Assembly: GCA_031264885.1 (NCBI GenBank) | Contig: JAISDM010000058.1 | Span: 1-8,982, forward strand | Reading direction: 5' to 3' | Origin: Peptococcaceae bacterium | GTDB taxonomy: Bacteria; Bacillota; Peptococcia; DRI-13; UBA5745 | Length of the DNA stretch: 8,982 nucleotides | Part shown: positions 1 to 5,823 of the stretch, piece by piece | Layout: each line of letters begins with the position of its first letter | How positions within the stretch are numbered: the first letter of the stretch is position 1 | Program-made: the position numbers and the translations under genes | The notes under the pieces: generated by a model | Database searches by the model: none | The model's input: the letters and a program-made list of their open reading frames with translations, nothing else | Told to the model about the DNA's origin: nothing

Positions 1-171
1 TGCCCCCGGGGGGGCCCCGGCATGCCGGGCCCCGGCCCGTTTTCGTACTGTCGGGGGCGGCAGACTGCCGCCCCTACGGTATCGAAAGGTTATCATTTCG
101 GCATATGTGGTCCGTATCCGTAGGGGACGGCGTCCTCGACGTCCCGCGGTTTATCATTTTTGAATTCCGTC
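1..171. repeat. Intergenic cluster of three palindromic repeats after the reductase operon
   Basis: No gene is seen here. Three hairpin-forming units are visible. At 11-33 there is a GC-only palindrome centred on GGCATGCC, perfect except for one bulged C at 15. At 54-74 there is a perfect 10-bp palindrome, GGGGCGGCAG / CTGCCGCCCC with one central base, flanked by CCTACGG; its family is also found at 4471 and 5597, but here it lies in the opposite orientation. At 118-146 there is a variant module starting CCGTAGGGGACGG with GGGACG/CGTCCC arms (124-129, 140-145). They follow the stop codon of the last operon gene, so they could act as 3'-end or attenuating hairpins. None is followed by a clear T-run on the minus strand, so I do not call an intrinsic terminator. 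Confidence 0.7.
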
Positions 172-939
172 TTAAGACGCCGCCGCGTAGGCGGCCGCGC
201 CCAGCGCCCCCGCGTATTCCGCTTCGTCCGGGATCATATAATCCAGCTTGGACAGCTTGCGCAAAGCCTTCACAAAGGCGTTGTTCTTTGCCATCCCGCC
301 GCACAGAAGCACACATTCCACCGCCGGTCTGTAGATATCCACGATCACCGAATACGCCCGCACCGCCACAGCGTCCACAACCGCCATGGCCACTTCTTTG
401 GGAGAGGTTCCGTGATTCAGCAGACTCAGCGCGTCCAGCTCGGCCATAACCACACAGCCGTCATTGACCTCCGCCTGATACGGCACATCCAAACCGCCCA
501 GTTCCTCTATGCTCAAACCCAGGCGTCCGGCCATGGATTCCAGGAACAGTCCCAATCCGGCCGAACACTTCTGATTGATCAGCATCTCCTGAATGCCCCC
601 GTCCTTCAGCGTCACCACCAAGGTTTCGTCGGCGCCCGCATCCACCACCGTCGTCGCCTTGGGACATAGCAGCGCGGCCGCTTTGGACGCCGCCACAGGC
701 TCCGTGATTTTGCCGGCGGCAAAACTCACGTCGAATTTGCCCTTGCCGGTAGCGACCACTTTGGTCACATCCGAGGCGGATATTCCCGCTTCTTTCAGCG
801 TTTGGCTCCATACCGCCTCAATGGCGCCGGGCCGGTCCGCCCCTCCGGAAAGCCCCTTCCCTCTGGCGACGATCTTATTATCTTTAAGAATAACGGCTTT
901 GATGTTTTCCAATCCTACGTCTATGCCTGCCGTAATCAT
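172..939 (-). CDS. bzdP: Benzoyl-CoA reductase-like, Bzd type, activator subunit P (BcrD/BadG-like ATPase)
   Basis: 255-aa protein of the BcrAD/BadFG ATPase family (ASKHA fold), which couples ATP hydrolysis to low-potential electron transfer into the catalytic subunits. Visible motifs: N-terminal phosphate-binding GIDVGLENIKAVI (residues 5-17), ATGKGK (63-68), second phosphate motif VVDAGADE (98-105), Cys125 in NQKCSAGLG, Cys162 in NDGCVVMAELDALS, and adenosine motif CGGMAKN (213-219). Cys125 and Cys162 match the two cysteines that in this family help bind a [4Fe-4S] cluster shared between two activator subunits. The start was set at ATG 937-939 because AGGAGGG (947-953) lies 7 nt upstream; an in-frame ATG at 961-963 would overlap the previous gene and lacks such a site. 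It is the last gene of the operon, 16 nt after subunit O. The small size fits Bzd-type P rather than the roughly 430-residue BcrA. The family call is firm; the substrate is inferred. Confidence 0.8.
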   Translation of the reverse strand: MITAGIDVGLENIKAVILKDNKIVARGKGLSGGADRPGAIEAVWSQTLKEAGISASDVTKVVATGKGKFDVSFAAGKITEPVAASKAAALLCPKATTVVDAGADETLVVTLKDGGIQEMLINQKCSAGLGLFLESMAGRLGLSIEELGGLDVPYQAEVNDGCVVMAELDALSLLNHGTSPKEVAMAVVDAVAVRAYSVIVDIYRPAVECVLLCGGMAKNNAFVKALRKLSKLDYMIPDEAEYAGALGAAAYAAAS

Positions 940-955
940 ATTTCGTCCCTCCTGT

Positions 956-2278
956 CTAATCATCCAATTTCTCTAAGCCCTGACTCTCCATCCAGGCGTC
1001 CAGCTGATCCAGGAAGCGCGTTTCGTCCAAATCGGTGCGGTCTCCCGGCTGGCTGCCTTCGTAGTGCAATACGTTGAGTCCGGATTCTTTCAAATACATG
1101 GCCTGCTCCTTTCGGGTCAGGGTGCAGCCCACCCCGGAGCGCCAAATCGCCAGAAGGGCGCCGTCCGCTTTCATGATTTTGGCGAACTCCGCGATTCTGC
1201 CTCGCTGCAGATATTCGTCCGTCTTGAAATTATCCGGCTTCCTGGGATCAGGGCCCAGGAGCTTACGAACCGCGTCCTCCCGCGTCACAACGGGCGTGTC
1301 TTCCGGATATTTGGGATTCTCCCTATTGCCTATGCTGCCGTCCGGCTTGAATTCCATATCCCCGAATCCCACATGCGTGTATTGAGAGCCCAGACATACC
1401 GCTCCATACTGTTCCAGATAGCGATAATATTTCAAAAAATGCCAGGAAGGCGGATGCGCCTCAATCCAGCGGTACCGCTCGGTTCCCACCGCGGCGATCT
1501 GGTTCTTGGCCCGCCATTCCACCTCATCACGGAAGTGCTTCCACAAATCCAGAGTGTCCTGCGGATCGACCTTTGTCAAGGATCCGATGGTATAAAAGGA
1601 ATACAGGTCTTTCACAGAGATCGGCGCCGGCTTGTATGTCATAAAAATGGCCACGTCCGTCTGATATTCCTTCTTCTTTGTGTCCGCTTCCCCCAGTTCC
1701 AGCAGCTTCTCATCGTTTAGTTTTTGCCCGAAAACCCGTTCCATATCGTTCAACACCCGGTACTGGCAGTACACATGATGCTCCCGCAGCGCTTCCTCCC
1801 GCTTCTCGTCCCGGTCGCCGAAATAGGTCAGCCGATCCGCCATCCATTGAGGTATCGGCAAAAAATCCCTCGCCTGCTGCCCGCGTTTGCCATGCTGGTC
1901 ACACTGACAGGGCATGGGAATGACAAATTTCCGCACGGGGAAGGGATCGCCGTCAATTTGATACCCCAGGAACTGAGACCCCCACAGATTGTTCACATAA
2001 CCGCAGAGCTCACGCCCCCATCCCCGCGTCTCGCTGGCCAGCCGGCATTTCCGGGCGAAGGAAGAACTTTTGTTCTGAATCATGGATCCCGCCGGGTTAT
2101 CCTCCAAAATCGTCACAGCCGGAAACGCCTCGGACCAGTCAGCGTTCAGGGTGTAAGTATTGCCCTGACCCACTATTTTTTCCTGACTGCTGGCGGACGC
2201 CTGCCATTTGGCCCGCAATTCCTTAGCCTTAGCCCAGCTTTCCAAGGGCTGTGTTTTCCAAATTTGCGCCTTACTCAT
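956..2278 (-). CDS. bzdO: Benzoyl-CoA reductase-like, Bzd type, catalytic subunit O
   Basis: 440-aa protein with the 2-hydroxyacyl-CoA dehydratase (HgdB/FldB-like) fold, one of the two catalytic subunits of class I benzoyl-CoA reductase; length is close to Azoarcus-type BzdO. Characteristic stretches as I remember the family: RGWGRELCGYVNNLWGS (85-101), PMPCQCDQHGKRGQQARDF (121-139), ERYRWIEAHPPSW (267-279), YGAVCLGSQYTHVG (291-304) and WRSGVGC (379-385). Cysteines 92, 124/126 and 385 are candidate ligands of the [4Fe-4S] cluster; the CxC pair at 124/126 leaves the second ligand ambiguous. No signal peptide or membrane segment is seen, so it should be cytoplasmic. The start ATG 2276-2278 is preceded by AGGGGTGG (2283-2290), next to the stop of subunit N; an in-frame ATG at 2297-2299 would overlap N and has no clear site. 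Other 2-hydroxyacyl-CoA dehydratase-type enzymes remain possible, but four-subunit synteny argues for the reductase. Confidence 0.8.
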   Translation of the reverse strand: MSKAQIWKTQPLESWAKAKELRAKWQASASSQEKIVGQGNTYTLNADWSEAFPAVTILEDNPAGSMIQNKSSSFARKCRLASETRGWGRELCGYVNNLWGSQFLGYQIDGDPFPVRKFVIPMPCQCDQHGKRGQQARDFLPIPQWMADRLTYFGDRDEKREEALREHHVYCQYRVLNDMERVFGQKLNDEKLLELGEADTKKKEYQTDVAIFMTYKPAPISVKDLYSFYTIGSLTKVDPQDTLDLWKHFRDEVEWRAKNQIAAVGTERYRWIEAHPPSWHFLKYYRYLEQYGAVCLGSQYTHVGFGDMEFKPDGSIGNRENPKYPEDTPVVTREDAVRKLLGPDPRKPDNFKTDEYLQRGRIAEFAKIMKADGALLAIWRSGVGCTLTRKEQAMYLKESGLNVLHYEGSQPGDRTDLDETRFLDQLDAWMESQGLEKLDD

Positions 2279-2288
2279 CTCTCCACCC

Positions 2289-3431
2289 CTATTCGCCAAA
2301 TGCTTTATGCCAGCCGGACAAATGATTCAAACCGGGCTTCAGCATGTTCATGAACGCCTCCAGCCGCGCCGACGTCTCATCCGCCGGTAACTTAACCCCC
2401 CGCTCAAAATAATGATAGGGGATGTTCCGCTCCCGCAATATCTTCCATACCGCGTAGGAGTCCGACCCGTGAGGATGACAGTATACCTGTTTTGCCACAA
2501 GGGCGCCGTCTATATTGAAATCCTCCGACAACTCGAAAATATGCTGGGGACGCCGCCGCCAGTTATTGTCCTTCAGCGCGCAGTGGGGTCTCCCCAAATA
2601 TCTCAGGGCCAGCGCCATCAGCCGGTCCTTCATTGGAAAAACGTTGTTCCAGTAATAAGAGGTTCCGTTGTCCAGTTCGTCTATGACGATGTTGCCCCCC
2701 AGCGCCTCCACCAATTCCTCCAGCCCCGTATCAAACGTCTCGCTGCCTATGAGCATCAGCCGGATCCGGTCTTTGTCCGGCGCCCTCTCCTCCGCTTCCG
2801 CCAGGAAGTCCGCCAGCAGCTTATTCATCTCCGCCTTGTCCATCACCTGATCCGCCAAAACCAGGTTCATCATCTCCGAACCCAGTACCGGCGTCCGTTC
2901 CATCCGCCTCAGTTCGTTGACGCGCCTCAACAGCATCCGGTTCGTATTGTACACCTCGATCGCGTGGTCCAGATCCGCTTCCGTCACTTTCTTCCCCGTC
3001 AGCTCTTCCATCCGATCCAGATATACCTGGAATTCCGACCGCGTGGCGTGTTTGGACGTGGGCGCGTCTGTGTAGTCGGGCAAAAACAGATAAAAATTGA
3101 ACAGCTTCTCATTGTTGTTCGCCGCTACTTCAAAAGCGTTGTACATCCACTGGCAGCCTTCCACATTTACGATTCCGTCTATGTAGTCATACCGACCGCT
3201 GAGGAACAGATTGGTGATGTCCCGCACCGGGTAGCAAGAGGCGTATATCCATTTGTCCGAAATATAGTCCGGCTCATGTCTGGCCAAAACCCTTACCGGC
3301 AGCGCGCCCGCCGCGTACGCGATCTCTTCCGGGAAGTACGGCTCGAACCAGCCGATGACCTTCCCTCCCGTCCGCTTCTTCCATGCTTTTGCGTATTCGT
3401 GCCGATCTTCCACCAGCTTCTTGAAGTCCAT
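2289..3431 (-). CDS. bzdN: Benzoyl-CoA reductase-like, Bzd type, catalytic subunit N
   Basis: 380-aa second 2-hydroxyacyl-CoA dehydratase-fold subunit, matching the usual length of BzdN/BcrC. Visible landmarks: YFPEEIAYAAGALPVRV (32-48), the typical N-terminal 'PEE...AAG..PVR' signature; Cys66 in YASCYPVRD; GRYDYIDGIVNVEGC (79-93) with Cys93; a C-terminal Rossmann-like half starting RLMLIGSETFD (224-234); GRPHCALKDNNWRRR (280-294); and VYCHPHGSDSY (316-326) with Cys318. Cys66, Cys93 and Cys318 form the three-cysteine pattern that binds a [4Fe-4S] cluster in this family. It would pair with subunit O as the site of two-electron ring reduction. The open frame extends far upstream, but AGGAGGAG (3437-3444), 5 nt before ATG 3429-3431, fixes the start. 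That site overlaps the stop codon of subunit Q, suggesting translational coupling. No disabling changes are seen. Confidence 0.82.
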   Translation of the reverse strand: MDFKKLVEDRHEYAKAWKKRTGGKVIGWFEPYFPEEIAYAAGALPVRVLARHEPDYISDKWIYASCYPVRDITNLFLSGRYDYIDGIVNVEGCQWMYNAFEVAANNNEKLFNFYLFLPDYTDAPTSKHATRSEFQVYLDRMEELTGKKVTEADLDHAIEVYNTNRMLLRRVNELRRMERTPVLGSEMMNLVLADQVMDKAEMNKLLADFLAEAEERAPDKDRIRLMLIGSETFDTGLEELVEALGGNIVIDELDNGTSYYWNNVFPMKDRLMALALRYLGRPHCALKDNNWRRRPQHIFELSEDFNIDGALVAKQVYCHPHGSDSYAVWKILRERNIPYHYFERGVKLPADETSARLEAFMNMLKPGLNHLSGWHKAFGE

Positions 3432-3442
3432 TGTCACTCCTC

Positions 3443-4333
3443 CTATTCCGACGCCAATATCGCCGCGCCTATCGCTCCCGCCAGCATGGGATCCCAATCG
3501 CTTGTAAGCGCTGTGGTCTTCAACTCTCTCTCGATTCGCTTCGTCACACCCGAATTCTTGGCCAATCCCCCTGTGAAGCCCAGCTTCTCGTAGACCTTGA
3601 TATCCCCCACATCCAAGGGCTGCAGCTTGCCGATGACCCCCAATATCCGCCACGCCAGCGCAAACAGATGGGACGCGTACACCTCGTTCTCCGTCAGCGG
3701 CTCCGCCCTGTATTCCGGCCGGAACAGCCCCATCGTTTCGGTGCTGGCAAAATTGTAACAGGTCGTACTCACCGGCTCGGGATCCGTTTTCCCATCCAGC
3801 GCCAGAGATTTCTCCCCGATCTCCGTGATGGGGACATGGAGCAGGTCGCACACCATCTCTACGTTTCTTCCCATGCCTGTGGCGCAAATATCGTTCATCA
3901 TGAAATCCCTCACCCGGTCCCATTCATAGAGCCGGATGGCTTTCACGGTCTGCGCGCCCAGATCCACCACCGTCGTTACCTCCGGCCCGTACAGGAACCG
4001 GGCGCCTTTGCCGTGACAATGCACCTCGTCCAGACTCTTCGAGGCGTAGCCGGCGTTGATTTTTCCAAAACCCGTGGCGCCTATGGCCCCGATGTCTTTC
4101 ACGGTCATTCCGGAATTGCCTGTCGCTTTGGCAAGCACCTCTTCCGCCGTCTGCTTAAAATCGGTTCCCGTGTGAATACTGGCATATCCGTACAGTTCCC
4201 CATCACAAATGACGACCGCCTGCGCGCTGGTGGTTCCGATATCCACCCCGGCGGCGACGGTTTTCGCCTTCCTCCAGTCCACGCTGTCAGAAAGCCAGCT
4301 CGTTTCCGGCCATTTCGAATATTCCCGCGTCAT
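3443..4333 (-). CDS. bzdQ: Benzoyl-CoA reductase-like, Bzd type, activator subunit Q (BcrA/BadF-like ATPase)
   Basis: 296-aa ATPase activator, first gene of the operon. It carries the longer N-terminal lead-in expected of Bzd-type Q (about 26 residues before the fold) and then the ASKHA motifs: GVDIGTTSAQAV (29-40), GATGFGK (85-91), CHGKGARFLYG (106-116), VVDLGAQTVKAI (122-133), NDICATGMGRNVE (147-159) and GGLAKNSGV (255-263). Cys150 and Cys192 (TCYNFASTE) are placed like the cluster-binding pair of the family and would share one [4Fe-4S] cluster with the pair in subunit P. The role is to deliver single electrons to N/O at the cost of ATP. The start ATG 4331-4333 is supported by AAGGAGG (4342-4348), 8 nt upstream. 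A ferredoxin donor would be expected but is not encoded here. Confidence 0.82.
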   Translation of the reverse strand: MTREYSKWPETSWLSDSVDWRKAKTVAAGVDIGTTSAQAVVICDGELYGYASIHTGTDFKQTAEEVLAKATGNSGMTVKDIGAIGATGFGKINAGYASKSLDEVHCHGKGARFLYGPEVTTVVDLGAQTVKAIRLYEWDRVRDFMMNDICATGMGRNVEMVCDLLHVPITEIGEKSLALDGKTDPEPVSTTCYNFASTETMGLFRPEYRAEPLTENEVYASHLFALAWRILGVIGKLQPLDVGDIKVYEKLGFTGGLAKNSGVTKRIERELKTTALTSDWDPMLAGAIGAAILASE

Positions 4334-4376
4334 TCATTTTGCCTCCTTATTTTTTTAATATTTGATCCACATTTAT

Positions 4377-4405
4377 ATTGTATAATTACCTGAGAGGATG
4401 ATCAA
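4377..4405 (-). promoter_or_regulatory. Sigma-A-like promoter of the reductase operon
   Basis: On the minus strand, TTGATC (4400-4405) and TACAAT (4377-4382) are separated by 17 nt. They match the -35 and -10 consensus at 4 of 6 and 5 of 6 positions. Predicted transcription start is near 4370, leaving a leader of under 40 nt before the ATG at 4333, too short for a riboswitch. The -10 box overlaps a plus-strand TATAAT (4381-4386), so the two divergent units may compete here. No clear dyad operator was seen. Confidence 0.65.
4381..4386 (+). promoter_or_regulatory. Possible -10 box of the divergent tyrA transcript
   Basis: A perfect TATAAT lies on the plus strand, but no good -35 hexamer sits 16-18 nt upstream; TTGATC at 4362-4367 is only 13 nt away. 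If used, transcription would start near 4393 and cross the MITE-like element before reaching the tyrA ribosome binding site at 4645-4649. Confidence 0.3.
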
Positions 4406-4443
4406 GTCTAAAATGAATGATTTTTATGATATTTCTGAAAAAA

Positions 4444-4608
4444 TGTTACTGTTCACAGGGGATACCTATACCGTAGGGGCGGCATCCTGCCGCCCGGGAC
4501 CGTCCAGAAACGGTCATATCTTGTCATTCCGGGCTTGTCCCGGAATCCAGGTTCCCGCTTTTTGGATTCTGGGACAAGCCCAGAATGACAGGGGTGTGAA
4601 CAGTAACA
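4444..4608. repeat. MITE-like element with 14-bp terminal inverted repeats
   Basis: 165-bp unit bounded by TGTTACTGTTCACA (4444-4457) and its exact reverse complement (4595-4608). Inside it are, in order, a GTAGGGGCGGC-type palindrome (4471-4512) and an inverted pair of 28-nt arms (4522-4549 and 4563-4590), each of which is itself a hairpin built on ATTCCGGG / CCCGGAAT or its variant. It holds no credible ORF: an 80-codon open frame at 4398-4640 simply reads through it. A-runs flank both ends, so a target duplication cannot be defined. The structure fits a non-autonomous, transposase-mobilised element; no transposase is encoded in the window. It separates the TATAAT at 4381 from tyrA. The rest of the 4334-4658 gap holds the two promoter candidates and the duplicated ribosome binding site region. 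Confidence 0.7.
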
Positions 4609-4610
4609 AA

Positions 4611-4652
4611 AAATATGGAGGTTGTCCCGGAATCCATTAAATACGGAGGTTG
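4611..4652 (+). repeat. Duplicated ribosome-binding-site segment before tyrA
   Basis: AAATATGGAGGTTG (4611-4624) and AAATACGGAGGTTG (4639-4652) are 14-nt direct repeats with one mismatch, separated by exactly 14 nt. The spacer, with the last bases of the first repeat, makes TTGTCCCGGAATCCA (4622-4636), a 15-nt fragment of the hairpin arm found at 4522-4549. The second copy supplies the working GGAGG (4645-4649), 9 nt before the tyrA ATG. Confidence 0.75.
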
Positions 4653-4658
4653 AAAAAA

Positions 4659-5504
4659 ATGCGCTTTAAAATTTGTATCGCGGGGCTCGGACTCATGGGG
4701 GCTTCCTTCGCTTACGCCCTCAGAGGCTTCCGCGGCGCGGTCCTGGCCGGCGTAGACGCGGATGAAGGCGTTTGCCGCGAGGCCGAACGGAGAGGCGCGG
4801 TGGATCAGGCTTATCTAAAGATTGAAGACGCCGTTCCCGGAACAAGCGTTCTCATGTTCTGCGTATATCCCAGCCATATCCCTTCTCTGTTGAAGCGATG
4901 CGCCGGCTTGCTCCCCCCCGGAGCGGTTCTCACCGACATCTGCGGCGTCAAAAGCCGCCTCTATGAGGAACTGACGCCCCTGCTTCCGCCCCACGCGCAT
5001 TACGTGGGCATCCACCCCATGGCCGGCAAAGAGCGGGACGGCTTCGGCAACGCCGACCCCGCCATTTTTCACAACAGCGGTTTCATCATCTGCCCCCATC
5101 CCGCCACCCGGCCGGAAGACATCGCGCTGATGCGGGAGATCGCCGCGTACATCGGCGCGGGCAGAATCGCCGTGACCGATTACGAAAAACACGACGAGAT
5201 CATTTCTTATACCAGCGACCTGATGCACATCTCAGCGGCGGGGCTCTGCCTGAATTTCCACCCAGAGATGAGCCTTGCCCACACCGCGGGCGCCTACAGA
5301 GACTGCACCCGAATCGCGGACATCAACGCGGACGCCTGGACAGAACTGCTGCGCGCCAACAGCGCTCATGTGCTGAACACCCTGGACGCGCACATCAGCG
5401 GCCTCGCCGCTATACGCGCCGCCATCGCCGCGGAAGACAAAGAAGCCCTCCGCGCCCTGCTGGACCAAGCCGGCCGGAACAAAAGAACCATGCTCGCGCG
5501 CTGA
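4659..5504 (+). CDS. tyrA: Prephenate dehydrogenase (tyrosine biosynthesis)
   Basis: 281-aa cytoplasmic enzyme that oxidatively decarboxylates prephenate to 4-hydroxyphenylpyruvate with NAD(P)+. Motifs seen: Rossmann GLGLMG (9-14), acidic Asp33 in AGVDAD at the end of the second strand (usually favours NAD+), GIHPMAGKE (117-125) with the conserved His119, HDEIISYTSDLMH (178-190) corresponding to the family's HD...SHLPH region, and GAYRDCTRIA (211-220), the usual G-x-(F/Y)-R-D-x-T-R-I-A. The length is that of a stand-alone dehydrogenase: no chorismate mutase or ACT domain is present, so feedback control by tyrosine through ACT is not expected. ATG 4659-4661 with GGAGG 9 nt upstream was preferred over the in-frame TTG at 4650. 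It diverges from the reductase operon and stands alone between two repeats; no functional link to the reductase is shown. Confidence 0.9.
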   Translation: MRFKICIAGLGLMGASFAYALRGFRGAVLAGVDADEGVCREAERRGAVDQAYLKIEDAVPGTSVLMFCVYPSHIPSLLKRCAGLLPPGAVLTDICGVKSRLYEELTPLLPPHAHYVGIHPMAGKERDGFGNADPAIFHNSGFIICPHPATRPEDIALMREIAAYIGAGRIAVTDYEKHDEIISYTSDLMHISAAGLCLNFHPEMSLAHTAGAYRDCTRIADINADAWTELLRANSAHVLNTLDAHISGLAAIRAAIAAEDKEALRALLDQAGRNKRTMLAR

Positions 5505-5519
5505 CCGCGGCAGCCGCGG
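5505..5519 (+). other. GC-rich hairpin directly after the tyrA stop
   Basis: CCGCGGC-A-GCCGCGG starts at the first base after the TGA. It is a perfect palindrome that would fold as a 5-bp stem with a 5-nt loop. No T-run follows, so it is not a standard intrinsic terminator; it may stabilise the 3' end or be chance in GC-rich DNA. Confidence 0.35.
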
Positions 5520-5596
5520 ACGCCACATCAGCGGTCCGCCGCGCCGCCACGCGGGCAAAAAGCGACGGGCGGCAAGATGCATCTCCATTCACAGCG

Positions 5597-5748
5597 CCGT
5601 AGGGGGGCGGCATTCTGCCGCCCGGGACCGTCCGGGAACGCACTCATCCCGTCATTCCGGCGCCATATTTCTGTCATTCCGGGCTTGTCCCGGAATCCAA
5701 AAATAATAAACCAAGGAACCTGGATTCCGGGACAAGCCCGGAATGACA
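5597..5748. repeat. Second composite repeat (palindrome module plus 28-bp inverted repeat)
   Basis: The first part (5597-5640) is a near copy of 4471-4512: CCGTAGG...GCGGCATTCTGCCGCCCGGGACCGTCC, with two extra Gs and a few changes. The second part is a perfect 28-bp inverted repeat, 5672-5699 versus 5721-5748, whose left arm is identical to 4522-4549. The symmetry extends outward, imperfectly, through GTCATTCCGGCG (5651-5662) and the matching CGCCGGAATGACA at about 5757-5769, giving arms of roughly 45 nt around an AT-rich 21-nt loop. The TGTTACTGTTCACA ends of the 4444-4608 element are absent. No gene is seen in 5505-5823; besides this repeat it holds the hairpin at 5505 and a 21-nt match to the downstream kinase gene at 5792-5812. 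Confidence 0.75.
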
Positions 5749-5823
5749 AGATGGGACGCCGGAATGACAAGATATAGTAGTTTTCGGACGATCACGGATG
5801 TCAACGCCGCCCCTACATATACA

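Noticed and set aside
11..145. Intrinsic terminator for the reductase operon
   Set aside because: Strong hairpins exist but none is followed by a T-run on the minus strand.
3432..3923. Upstream extension of the subunit N reading frame
   Set aside because: It runs in another frame through subunit Q; the strong AGGAGGAG site and family alignment place the start at 3431.
4334..4376. Riboswitch or T-box leader for the reductase operon
   Set aside because: The predicted leader is under 40 nt and shows no conserved structure.
2412..4393. Long plus-strand open frames (393 and 320 codons) opposite subunits N and Q
   Set aside because: They are antisense shadows of GC-rich genes, rich in Arg/His/Pro, with no recognisable domains.
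4398..4640. 80-codon plus-strand ORF before tyrA
   Set aside because: Its start has no properly spaced ribosome binding site and most of it reads through the hairpin repeats. The first dozen codons look unremarkable.
4444..5769. CRISPR array or composite transposon around tyrA
   Set aside because: There are only two spaced repeat units, no regular spacers, no cas or transposase gene, and only one unit has terminal inverted repeats.
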